This document shows, in pieces, positions 19,016-26,764 of a stretch of 64,000 nt of DNA. How positions within the stretch are numbered: position 1 is the stretch's first letter; each line of letters starts with the position of its first letter. This DNA is from Cryobacterium breve (lineage in GTDB: Bacteria > Actinomycetota > Actinomycetes > Actinomycetales > Microbacteriaceae): contig NZ_CP075584.1 of assembly GCF_027594785.1 (NCBI RefSeq), positions 62,001 to 126,000 on the forward strand, written 5' to 3'. The position numbers and the translations under genes were made by a program. Under the pieces are notes generated by a model that did not search any database, was not told the origin of the DNA, and saw only the letters and a list, made by a program, of their open reading frames with translations.

Positions 19016-19819
19016 ATGCCGAACACCTGGCTCGGACTCGAAGGAAGAGTCGTCATCGTCACGGGCGGCGCCTCCGGCATCGGCAGGGACATCAGCGCGG
19101 AACTCGTCCGGGTGGGCGCGAAGGTCGCCGTGAGCGACCTCAGTGTCACAACCGGAATCGACCCCGCGACCGGCATCCTCAACGTCGCGTGCGACGTGAC
19201 GAACGCGGCGAGCGTCAGCGACATGGTCGCAACGGTCGTCGCGGAATACGGCCACCTCGACGCGCTCGTCAACAACGCGGGCATCAGCATGCCACGGATG
19301 CTCGTCGACGGCAAGCAGGAACGCCCGGAGTACGAGCTCAACGAACACGACTTCGACCTGATGTTCGGCGTCAACGTCAAAGGCGCCTACCTCGCGACCC
19401 AGGCAGCGACCAAGGCCCTGCTGAGGAACGGCGGAGGTACGATCGTGAACATCACCTCCGAAGCAGGGATGGAGGGATCGACCGGCCAGAGCTGCTACTC
19501 GGCCACCAAGAGCGCACTCAACGGCTTCACCAGGTCGTGGGCGAAAGAACTGGGTGCGCAGAACATCCGGGTCGTGGGCGTCGCCCCCGGCATCAACGAA
19601 CCGACCGGGCTGACGTCGCCGGCCTATAACGAGGCACTCGCCTATACGCGCGGCGTCAAACCCGAACAACTCACGACCGACTACTCGAAGGTCATCCCGC
19701 TGGGACGACCCGGGAAACTCAGCGATATCGCCAATCTCGTTGTCTACCTGGTCTCTGACCGGGCCTCCTACATCACCGGCACCACCGTCAACATCAGCGG
19801 AGGAAAGTCCAGGGGCTGA
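19016..19819 (+). CDS. srlD: Short-chain dehydrogenase, probable sorbitol-6-phosphate 2-dehydrogenase
   Basis: A 267-residue classical SDR. It shows the NAD(P)-binding TGGASGIGRDIS at ~18-29, LVNNAGISMPRM, a Ser in NITSEAG and the catalytic Tyr-x-x-x-Lys in SCYSATKSALNGF. VSDRASYITGTTVNISGG is the family C-terminus. SrlD oxidises glucitol-6-phosphate to fructose-6-phosphate; the substrate is inferred from the neighbouring glucitol PTS genes. AAGGGAGACATAC upstream of the ATG is a good ribosome site. It is the first gene of the apparent operon; the regulator follows 24 bp downstream. Confidence 0.85.
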   Translation: MPNTWLGLEGRVVIVTGGASGIGRDISAELVRVGAKVAVSDLSVTTGIDPATGILNVACDVTNAASVSDMVATVVAEYGHLDALVNNAGISMPRMLVDGKQERPEYELNEHDFDLMFGVNVKGAYLATQAATKALLRNGGGTIVNITSEAGMEGSTGQSCYSATKSALNGFTRSWAKELGAQNIRVVGVAPGINEPTGLTSPAYNEALAYTRGVKPEQLTTDYSKVIPLGRPGKLSDIANLVVYLVSDRASYITGTTVNISGGKSRG

Positions 19820-19843
19820 ATTCCCCCTGGACGGAAGGTCAAC

Positions 19844-21784
19844 GTGGACAACCGTCGCACACTCAGCAGGCCGGCGCACATCATCCGGTACCTGGAAACC
19901 CGCCTCTCGGCATCGAACGATTCTCTCGCCCGCCGTTTCGGCGTCGGCCCGAAGACGATCATGAACGACATCCGCGACCTCAACCGCTCGCTCGCCGGAG
20001 CGGCGACCATCGAACTGGACACCGGCCGGTATCGCCTCTTCATCATCGACAGCGACGGGTTCTCCCGCATCCGCGAGGAGCTTTTCGAGCGGATCGATTC
20101 GTTCAACCTGCCGTCCAACCGGCACGGCTACATCTTCCGCCGGCTCGTCCAGCAGTCAGGCCCCCTCCTTATCGACGACCTCGTCGAGGAGATGAGCGTC
20201 GGCAGGAGCACGGTCATCGGAGACCTCGGCAGGCTCAAGGCACACCTGGCCCCGTACGCGCTGCGGATCGCCGGGATCCCCAACGTTGGGATCGAGCTCG
20301 TCGGCGACGAACTGCAGGTGAGGCTCTTCGTGCTCGAGAACATGTTCGAAGCCGTCTACGCCGACTACCCCCTCGATGACGAGTTCGTCGAGATCATCGA
20401 GGATGCCGCGGCGGACTACCATCTGGACGGCGCCACGACAGAATCGCTCACGCGCTGGTTCACCGTGATGATCGACCGCGTGCTCACCGAGCACGGGCTG
20501 ACCGCACTGCCCGGACGATACCTGGCCCTCACGACCACGCCGGCGTTCACGCTCGCCGACGGGGTCGTCAACGCCGTCGGCCGGAGGATCCAGATGTCGA
20601 TACCGTCCGGCGAATCGATCTTCCTCGCACTTCCGATCGCCGGCATGCGCACCCCCACGGACTCGCGTGCCCTCGAACAGTTTCCCTCCGGAACCGAGAA
20701 CGAGGTGCTCGTCCAGAAGATCCTGGACCGGATCGACGCGGAGATGGACCTCCATGTGCCGGCCAACGCGCTCCTGAAGGAGTTCGTGCACCACATCACC
20801 TTCATGCAGAACCGGATGAAATACCAGGTGTACGTGAAGGACGTCTCCCTCGGCGACATCGAGCGCGAGTACCCGGTCGCGTTCCTGATGGCCAGGATCG
20901 CCCGGCGGGTCATCGAACAGGAGACCAGCCTGAGAGTCGTCGACGATGAACTCGGATTCATCGCCTCCTACTTCCAGGTCTTCCTCGAAGAACAGCAGGT
21001 CCACCGTGAGCCGCGTTACCGGGTCGCCATCGTCTCGACCGCCGGAATCGTCTCGGCCCGGCTGATCCAGGTCCAGCTCCAGAAGGTCATGTCCGGCAAG
21101 ACCGAGTTTCAGATCCTCGCGCTCGACGCGGCCGTGCCTGCCGTTCTCGACGGCTTCGACCTCGTCGTGACCACGGCCTGGTCGGAACTCGTGACGAGCA
21201 CCCCCATCATCGAACTCAGCGAATTCTTCGACAACCGGGAAATCCTCGGCAGGCTCACCCGGCTCCGCTACGACACGGACGTCGACGTTTCCCTCGCCGC
21301 CGGTGCCGACAGCATCCTGGTCTCCCTGCTCGACCGCACCCGCTTCTTTCGCCTCCCACCGGAGAAGAGCTATCGGGAGAACACCGCGTTCATGGTCGGC
21401 CGGCTCCTCGCCGAGGGCGTCGTGGACGCGGGATTCCAGGACCGCCTCGACGACCGCGAGGCGCAATCGACGATGCTGCTCGACGACTACGTGGGGTTTC
21501 CGCACCTGGGGAACGCGCTCGGCAACCGCGTCGTCTTCGCACTGGGCGTCGTTCCCCGCGCGAGCGGTGAGCCGGGGGAACGGGTCATCTTCCTGCTGGC
21601 CCTGCCGGCCAAGACCGACTATGACGACACCCTCCTCGTCAGGATCTATGACGAGGTCATCCGCCTCGCCGGCGATCACGCCGAACTCGACCTGATCTCG
21701 CAGCTCGCGAGCTACGAGGAGTTCTTCTTCCACATGGCGAGAACGCCATCCCTGAGTCACAAACCGGACGGAGAGCCGCGATGA
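19844..21784 (+). CDS. PRD-containing BglG/MtlR-type transcriptional regulator
   Basis: A 646-residue regulator with an N-terminal HTH region (IIRYLETRLSASNDSLARRFGVGPKTIMNDIRDLNRSL) and a second HTH-like unit (GPLLIDDLVEEMSVGRSTVIGDLGRLKAHL). Two PRD-like regions lie at about 175-290 and 300-395. An EIIB-like domain (YRVAIVSTAGIVSARLIQVQLQKV) and a C-terminal EIIA-like domain (DDYVGFPHLGNALGNRVVFALGV) follow. Such proteins are controlled by PTS phosphorylation. In PRD2 the usual histidine context reads ELGFIASYFQVFLEEQ, with Tyr where a His is common. The start is GTG 19844 with AAGGTCAAC ahead. It probably activates this glucitol operon and is coupled to gutM by ATGA. Confidence 0.85.
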   Translation: MDNRRTLSRPAHIIRYLETRLSASNDSLARRFGVGPKTIMNDIRDLNRSLAGAATIELDTGRYRLFIIDSDGFSRIREELFERIDSFNLPSNRHGYIFRRLVQQSGPLLIDDLVEEMSVGRSTVIGDLGRLKAHLAPYALRIAGIPNVGIELVGDELQVRLFVLENMFEAVYADYPLDDEFVEIIEDAAADYHLDGATTESLTRWFTVMIDRVLTEHGLTALPGRYLALTTTPAFTLADGVVNAVGRRIQMSIPSGESIFLALPIAGMRTPTDSRALEQFPSGTENEVLVQKILDRIDAEMDLHVPANALLKEFVHHITFMQNRMKYQVYVKDVSLGDIEREYPVAFLMARIARRVIEQETSLRVVDDELGFIASYFQVFLEEQQVHREPRYRVAIVSTAGIVSARLIQVQLQKVMSGKTEFQILALDAAVPAVLDGFDLVVTTAWSELVTSTPIIELSEFFDNREILGRLTRLRYDTDVDVSLAAGADSILVSLLDRTRFFRLPPEKSYRENTAFMVGRLLAEGVVDAGFQDRLDDREAQSTMLLDDYVGFPHLGNALGNRVVFALGVVPRASGEPGERVIFLLALPAKTDYDDTLLVRIYDEVIRLAGDHAELDLISQLASYEEFFFHMARTPSLSHKPDGEPR

Positions 21785-22233
21785 ATTTCTGGCCGATCCT
21801 GGTGGCGCTTGCCGCCGCCTACGTACTGCAGATGGCGTTCGCCTGGGTGCAGATGAAGAGCTTCACCTCCGCATACGGCGAGCTGCGGCGCAAGGGCAAG
21901 GTCGCGATCGGCATCAAGAAGGGGGCGTTCTCCTCCGGTGCGATCGTGATGCATTGCGTCGACGACGCCGGCGACATCCTGGACAGCCGGAGGATCTCCG
22001 GCGTCACCGTCTTCTCGAAGTTCCGGGTCCTTCCCGGCTTCGAGGGCAAGAACATTCGGACGACCTCCGCGAACGACTGTCGGCAGCAGCCGAAAAGCGT
22101 TCGCAAGGCGACCGACAACGCACGTGAGAACTACATCACGATCAGGGCAGGGGGGACGGTCGCGGAACCGGAGAGCCCATTGGGCAAACTGGCGACCCGG
22201 GTCTCGTCCCTCTTCACGAAAAGAAAGGAGTGA
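21781..22233 (+). CDS. gutM: Glucitol operon activator GutM
   Basis: A 150-residue protein with an N-terminal TM helix (FWPILVALAAAYVLQMAFAWVQ) followed by a soluble part: TSAYGELRRKGKVAIGIKKGAFSSGAIVMHCVDDAGDILDSRRISGVTVFSKFRVLPGFEGKNI. This matches GutM/SrlM, an accessory activator encoded with glucitol PTS genes. How GutM works is not settled; a membrane location is suggested by the helix. It overlaps the regulator stop by 4 bases and is followed after 3 bases by the EIIC gene. Confidence 0.88.
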   Translation: MNFWPILVALAAAYVLQMAFAWVQMKSFTSAYGELRRKGKVAIGIKKGAFSSGAIVMHCVDDAGDILDSRRISGVTVFSKFRVLPGFEGKNIRTTSANDCRQQPKSVRKATDNARENYITIRAGGTVAEPESPLGKLATRVSSLFTKRKE

Positions 22234-22236
22234 GCT

Positions 22237-22818
22237 GTGGATATTCTTGGATTCCTCGTGCAAGGCGCACAGCTTTTCATTGGGCTGTTCCAAACCGGCG
22301 CGGCCACGTTCATCAGCTGGATGCAGACGATCGTTCCGGTGGTGCTACTACTGCTCGTCGCAATGAACTCGCTGATCCGGCTGATCGGAGAGGACCGGGT
22401 CAACCGGTTCGCGAGCAAGGCCGGCGGCAACCCGCTGATGCGGTACATGGTGCTTCCCTTCGTCGGGTCGTTCCTCCTGGCCAACCCGATGGTGCACTCG
22501 CTCGGGCGTTTCATGCCGGAGCGCTACAAGCCCAGCTATTTCGCAAGTGCAGCATTCTTCTGCCACACCAGCAACGGCATCTTCCCGCACATCAACCCGG
22601 GTGAACTGTTCATCTGGCTCGGCGTCGCCGCCGGTGTGCAGAAGCTCGGCCTCGATGCCGGACCGCTCGCGATCCGTTATCTCCTGGTCGGCCTCGTGCT
22701 CAACTTCCTCTGCGGCTGGGTCACCGACCTCACCACGGCGATCGTGATGAAGCAGCAGGGCGTCATCCTCAGCAAGACAGTCCGCACGCAAGATAGCTCC
22801 GTCATGGCGATGGGTTAG
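22237..22818 (+). CDS. srlA: PTS glucitol/sorbitol EIIC component SrlA
   Basis: A 193-residue membrane protein with about five hydrophobic segments. Family hallmarks are GLFQTGAATFISWMQTIVPVVLLLLVAMNSLIRLIGEDRVNRFA, FVGSFLLANPMVHSLGRFMPERYKPSYFASAAFFCHTSNGIFPHINPGELFIWLG and ATP-independent transport helices at the end. It transports glucitol with concomitant phosphorylation via SrlE and SrlB. GTG start at 22237, preceded by AAAGGAGTGAGCT, a strong ribosome site. Intact. Confidence 0.95.
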   Translation: MDILGFLVQGAQLFIGLFQTGAATFISWMQTIVPVVLLLLVAMNSLIRLIGEDRVNRFASKAGGNPLMRYMVLPFVGSFLLANPMVHSLGRFMPERYKPSYFASAAFFCHTSNGIFPHINPGELFIWLGVAAGVQKLGLDAGPLAIRYLLVGLVLNFLCGWVTDLTTAIVMKQQGVILSKTVRTQDSSVMAMG

Positions 22819-22829
22819 GAAGAACGATC

Positions 22830-23836
22830 ATGGTCGAATATCACGGAGTCGTGATTACCAAGGGCAGCGGCGGGTTCGGCGGCCCGCTCACGGTCACCCC
22901 CACCGAAACCAAGAACAAGCTCGTATACATCACCGGCGGCGGTGCGAAGCCCGACGTTGTCGACAAGATCGTGGAACTGACCGGGGCCATCCCCGTCAAC
23001 GGTTTCAAGACCTCGGTGCCGGACGACGAGACCTTCGCGGTCGTCATCGACTGCGGCGGGACGCTGCGCTGCGGGATCTATCCGAAGAAGCACATTCCGA
23101 CGATCAACATCATGCCGACCGGCCGCTCGGGCCCCCTGATGCAGTACATCAAGGAAGACATCTACGTCTCCGCGGTCGGCCCGGCGCAGGTGCGAAGCCT
23201 CTCGGCGACGAACGAAGCCGCCCCGGAGGTCGGCGCTGAGCCCGCGGCGCGCACCTACACGTACTCGACGGACAAGAAGATCTCGGAGACCCTCGCCCAG
23301 CGACCGAATCAGTCGTTCGTGCAGAAGATCGGCCTCGGCGCCGGCAAGGTGGTCAACACCTTCTACCAGGCCGCGCGTGACTCCGTGCAGACCATGATCA
23401 ACACGATCATTCCCTTCATGGCCTTCGTCGCGATGCTGATCGGAATCATCCAGGGCTCGGGGTTCGGAAACTGGTTCTCCGGTTTCCTCGCCCCCTCGCC
23501 GGCAGCGGCCTGGGCCTGATCCTGCTCGGCTTCATCTGCTCGCTGCCGTTCCTGTCGCCGTTGCTCGGCCCCGGCGGCGTCATCGGGCAGGTCATCGGCA
23601 CCCTGATCGGCGTCGAGATCGGCAAGGGCAACATTTCCCCGAGCCTCGCCCTCCCCGCGCTCTTCGCCATCAACACCCAGAACGCCTGCGACTTCATCCC
23701 GGTCGGCCTCGGACTGGCCGAAGCGGAACCCAAAACCGTGGAAGTCGGCGTCCCGTCCGTGCTGTACTCCCGCTTCTTCACCGGAGCACCCCGGGTCGCC
23801 CTGGCCTGGCTGGCCAGCATCGGACTCTACGTCTAA
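22830..23836 (+). CDS. srlE: PTS glucitol/sorbitol EIIB component SrlE (frameshifted in this sequence)
   Basis: The first part (22830 to ~23490) carries the phospho-acceptor Cys motif [23 protein letters not shown], the [11 protein letters not shown] strand and the [31 protein letters not shown] membrane segment. The frame then reaches a stop at 23519. Adding one base in the C-run at 23491-23495 gives ...[37 protein letters not shown] and continues to [28 protein letters not shown], ending at the TAA at 23836. The corrected ~335-residue protein matches SrlE over its full length. This break is a missing base in a homopolymer, unlike the AGCT-type insertions. Confidence 0.93.
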
Positions 23837-23847
23837 GAATCATCGCA

Positions 23848-23875
23848 GCGGGGTCCCGCACCTGCGGGGCCCCGC
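23848..23875 (+). promoter_or_regulatory. GC-rich hairpin between srlE and srlB
   Basis: Two 12-base arms (23848-23859 and 23864-23875) pair with one G-T wobble around a 4-base ACCT loop. This is a very stable stem located 12 bp after srlE and 45 bp before srlB. There is no T-run after it. It could attenuate or process the mRNA so that srlB and the HPr-like gene are expressed at a different level; this is inference from position and stability. Confidence 0.7.
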
Positions 23876-23920
23876 CGGCTCACGAAACAGCATCCGTTCG
23901 CACAACCGAAAGAAGTCGTC

Positions 23921-24283
23921 ATGCCAGTCATCTATCACACCGTCGTCGGGGAAATCGGTGACGCCGTCGACTCCTTCCTTGACGAGGGAATGTTCATCCT
24001 GTTCGGGCAGGGCGCACCGGACGCGCTCAAGGACTATTGCTACATCGTCGACGTCACGGCGTCGACGGGCGCCATTGTCGCCGGTCAGTCGCTCCGCCTC
24101 GACGACGAGTCATACACGATCACCGCCGTCGGGGAGGTCGCCCGGCAGAACCTCGACGGGCTCGGCCACATCACGGTCGTCTTCAACGGGGCGACGAACG
24201 CGAAAATGCACGGGTCCGTCTATGTGGAGACGGCCACGCCGCCGAAGTTGAGCGTCGGCAGCGTCATCACCATCGAAGACTAG
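23921..24283 (+). CDS. srlB: PTS glucitol/sorbitol EIIA component SrlB
   Basis: A 120-residue soluble protein matching the EIIA-Gut family: YHTVVGEIGDAVDSFLDEGMFILFGQGAPDALKDYCYIVD, IVAGQSLRLDDESYTITAVGEVARQNLDGLGHITVVFNG and a C-terminal VETATPPKLSVGSVITIED. It passes phosphate from HPr to SrlE. The ATG is preceded by GAAAGAAG. It lies after the stable hairpin and 11 bp before the HPr-like gene. Intact. Confidence 0.94.
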   Translation: MPVIYHTVVGEIGDAVDSFLDEGMFILFGQGAPDALKDYCYIVDVTASTGAIVAGQSLRLDDESYTITAVGEVARQNLDGLGHITVVFNGATNAKMHGSVYVETATPPKLSVGSVITIED

Positions 24284-24294
24284 GACGATCGGTC

Positions 24295-24555
24295 ATGAGG
24301 TCAGTGAGCGCGACGGTGCGCATCCCGCAGGGGATCCACGCGGCGATCGCGCACGGGTTGCACCGTGAGGCCGGCCGATTCGAGAGCAGCCTCTTCCTGA
24401 AGCACGGCGCCCGGACCGCGAGCCTCGGCAGCATCGTCGCGATCCTGGCACTCGGCGTCGAGCGGGGTGCGGAGATCGAGATCCTCGCCGACGGAAGCGA
24501 TGAGGCTGCGGCCCTGGTCGCCATCGTCGGGTTCCTGGACGAGCTTGCGACCTGA
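24295..24555 (+). CDS. HPr-like protein with altered active site
   Basis: An 86-residue protein with the length and strand/helix layout of HPr. QGIHAAIAHGLHREAGRF aligns with the HPr NGLHTRPAAQFVKEAKGF region: the phospho-His is kept, but the Arg and Pro that follow (R17, P18 in E. coli numbering) are Ala and Ile. TASLGSIVAILALGVERGAEIEI aligns with the Ser-46 region and keeps Ser. The end ...DEAAALVAIVGFLDEL is HPr-like. It may be a dedicated phosphocarrier for this PTS, a regulator, or a decaying paralogue. It starts at the ATG at 24295, 11 bp after srlB, last gene of the operon. Confidence 0.75.
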   Translation: MRSVSATVRIPQGIHAAIAHGLHREAGRFESSLFLKHGARTASLGSIVAILALGVERGAEIEILADGSDEAAALVAIVGFLDELAT

Positions 24556-24600
24556 CGGGCCGGGCCGGTCTCTCGGGGCCCGATTCGCGGTATCCACCCG

Positions 24601-24657
24601 TGAATCACGGAAAGAGCACCTTCGCCGAGTCGACGAAGGTGCTCTTTCCGCAACTGG
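24601..24657. repeat. Palindrome copy 2 (imperfect), between convergent genes
   Basis: This is a second copy of the element at 18803-18859. The core 24608-24650 shares the GGAAAGAGCACCTTCG/complement arms around a central G at 24629, with a few mismatches toward the ends (for example TCGCCGA versus TCGTCGA). It lies 45 bp after the HPr-like gene and 30 bp before the end of the convergent GH130 gene, so it could serve as a bidirectional terminator. Together with copy 1 it brackets the whole glucitol locus (centres 5,798 bp apart). Confidence 0.88.
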
Positions 24658-24686
24658 GCGGATGTTCCGAACGGGGGGTTCCGGAA

Positions 24687-25853
24687 CTATCCGTCAGTCG
24701 GGTCCAGGGTGGTGCGGTCCAGGCGGGCGACGCCGATCTTCGAGTCGGCCATCCCGTAGAAGACGTACTTCTGGCCGTCGATCTCCTCGATCGCGGTCGG
24801 GAAGACCACGTTCGGCACGATGCCACTGAGCTCGTCCGGCGTTTCGGCCTTCAGGAGCGGTTCGCTCGTGCGTTGCAGGATGATGGTCGGGTCGTCCGCG
24901 TCGAGGATCATCGCCCCCGCCGCGTAGTTCACCTTCTGCTGCTGTGAGAACGCGCCGTCGATCACGCCCGTGACGCCGTGGTGCAGCAGCAGCCAGCCCT
25001 CCGGTACCCGCAACGGAGCGGGGCCGCCGCCGATCTTGAGTTCCTCGAAGGCGAACTCGGGCCCGGCGAGGAAGCGGTGGCCGCTCCAGAACGCGAGCTT
25101 CGTCACGTCGGCGAGCACGTCCTCGACCGGCACGTAGCTGATCCAGATGCTCTGCCTGGTGTCGGTGACCCCGGCGGGCACGCGGATGCCTTCACCCGGC
25201 TTGACCTCGCCGAGGTCCCACATCGGGCGGTGCAGCACCGCGAAGGACTCCACACCATTCGGGCCGGTGACGGGCTCGGGGAAGAAGACGGTGTCCTTGT
25301 TGTGGAAGAGGTTGAGGTCCATGTCGAGGGCTTCGTCGAAGGCGAAGAGCACCGGGCCGAGCCTGCGCCAGCCGCGGAGGTCGGAGGAGACCGCGAGGGC
25401 CGTGCGCGGGCCGAGCGGCCCGTAGGCGACGTAGGTCATCACGTGCAGGCCGAGCCGCGGGACGAAGGTGACGCGCGGGTCTTCGACGCCGGCATTGTGG
25501 GCGCCGCGTTCCCAGCCCTGGTCGGGTTCGAGTACGACTCCCTCGCGCTCGACGCCCGTCGGCACTCCGTCGGTGATGACCACGCGGGCGAGTCCGACCC
25601 GGGAGACGTTGCCGGTCGCGACGAGGCGCGGCAGCAGGTACAGGGTGCCGTCTGGCGTGTGCCCGGAGCCGGGGTTGAGCACGCCCTCCGCCTCTTGCGC
25701 ATTGCCCGGTTCCGGCGTCATGACGACGCCCATCCGGGTGAGGCGATACGGGAATGCCGCGCCGGGCATCCGCTGCCGGGCGGCGGCGTGCGGAACGTTC
25801 CCCGGGGAGGGGGCGGACGAACGGATGGGGGATGCTGCAGTGGAATCGCGCAT
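24687..25853 (-). CDS. GH130 family glycosidase/phosphorylase (probable beta-mannoside phosphorylase)
   Basis: A 388-residue protein with the GH130 five-bladed propeller signatures: ERGAHNAGVEDPRVTFVPRLGLHVMTYVAYG, DLNLFHNKDTVFFPEPVTGP, HRPMWDLGE, ISYVPVED, KIGGGPAPLRVPEGWLLLHHGV and the C-terminal VFPTAIEEIDGQKYVFYGMADSKIGVARLDR. GH130 enzymes phosphorolyse or hydrolyse beta-mannosides; the exact linkage cannot be read from sequence. ATG at 25853, two bases after the stop of the upstream permease gene, so it is the last gene of the ABC operon. It probably acts in the cytoplasm on the imported oligosaccharide. Confidence 0.88.
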   Translation of the reverse strand: MRDSTAASPIRSSAPSPGNVPHAAARQRMPGAAFPYRLTRMGVVMTPEPGNAQEAEGVLNPGSGHTPDGTLYLLPRLVATGNVSRVGLARVVITDGVPTGVEREGVVLEPDQGWERGAHNAGVEDPRVTFVPRLGLHVMTYVAYGPLGPRTALAVSSDLRGWRRLGPVLFAFDEALDMDLNLFHNKDTVFFPEPVTGPNGVESFAVLHRPMWDLGEVKPGEGIRVPAGVTDTRQSIWISYVPVEDVLADVTKLAFWSGHRFLAGPEFAFEELKIGGGPAPLRVPEGWLLLHHGVTGVIDGAFSQQQKVNYAAGAMILDADDPTIILQRTSEPLLKAETPDELSGIVPNVVFPTAIEEIDGQKYVFYGMADSKIGVARLDRTTLDPTDG

Positions 25854-25855
25854 GA

Positions 25856-26764
25856 CTAGCCTTTCACGCCTGAACCGATGTCGGTCGAGACGAAGTGTCG
25901 TTGGAAGAGGATGAAGAGGATGACGGCCGGGCCGGCGAGCACGCAGGCGCCGGCGAGGACCGCTCCGAAGGGATTCGCCGCGGAGGCCGCGACGGTGCTG
26001 ATGTAGTTGGCGAGGGCAACCGCGAGGGGCTGCATCGAGGCCGGCTTGGTGACCAGGAACGGCCAGAGGAATTCGTTCCACGGGCCGATGAAGGTCAGCA
26101 GCACGACGGTGAGCAGGGCGGGGCGCACGAGCGGGAGGGCGATCCGCCAGAGGAGCACGACCTCGCCTGCCCCATCGATCCTGGCCGCGTCGAAGAGCTC
26201 GCGGGGGACCTGGAGGAAGTACTGCCGGAAGATGATCACCGCCGTCGAGTTGATCGCGAACGGCAGGATCATCCCGAGGTAGTTGTCGGCGAGGCCGTAG
26301 TCCCGCGCGATCATCACGTAGAGCGGGATCATCAGGAGCTGGAACGGAACGACCTGCACGAGCAACACGAGCGCGAAGGTGATCCCGCGGCCGCGCCACT
26401 GCAGCTGGGCGAGCGCGTAGCCGACGAGCACCCCGAAGACCAGGGTGCCAAGGATCACGCCGCCGGTGAAGATGCCCGAGTTGAGCAGGGTCTGCATCAG
26501 GTTGACCCGGCTGTTGATGTCCGCGTAGTTCTCGAGGGTCAGATTGGCCGGGTTCGGGAATGCTCCCGCGATGGAGGTGTCCGGCGACTTCTGGAGGGAG
26601 CCGACGATCATGTAGTAGAACGGGAACAGGAACGCCACGGCTCCGATGGTGAGCACGACGCCGCGGAGGATGTTCTGTCCGCGGCTCATGCCGCTGGTCG
26701 TGCGCCTTCCTGGTGCGCGCGTGCTGATCGTACCTGTGCTCGTGCCTGGTGTGCGCTCACTCAT
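25856..26764 (-). CDS. ABC sugar transporter permease (MalG/AraQ-like)
   Basis: A 302-residue permease with about six TM helices; the first is RGVVLTIGAVAFLFPFYYMIVGSLQ. It has the EAA-type loop ELFDAARIDGAGEVVLLWRIALPLVRPAL and an SSxxPNPxxL-like stretch (GAFPNPANLTLENYADI) typical of the MalG class. It partners the other permease and the lipoprotein. No ATPase gene is present in the operon, so a shared ATPase (MsiK-type) elsewhere is inferred. Its start overlaps the upstream permease stop by 4 bases. Confidence 0.92.
   Translation of the reverse strand: MSERTPGTSTGTISTRAPGRRTTSGMSRGQNILRGVVLTIGAVAFLFPFYYMIVGSLQKSPDTSIAGAFPNPANLTLENYADINSRVNLMQTLLNSGIFTGGVILGTLVFGVLVGYALAQLQWRGRGITFALVLLVQVVPFQLLMIPLYVMIARDYGLADNYLGMILPFAINSTAVIIFRQYFLQVPRELFDAARIDGAGEVVLLWRIALPLVRPALLTVVLLTFIGPWNEFLWPFLVTKPASMQPLAVALANYISTVAASAANPFGAVLAGACVLAGPAVILFILFQRHFVSTDIGSGVKG

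Noticed and set aside
18660..24660. Insertion sequence or transposon around the glucitol cluster
   Set aside because: No transposase frame and no target-site duplication seen next to the palindromes; only the palindromes themselves are reported.
24687..26399. 570-residue GH130 frame with an Arg/Pro-rich N-terminal extension
   Set aside because: The first ~180 residues are a wrong-frame reading of the upstream permease; the ATG at 25853 gives a normal GH130 protein.
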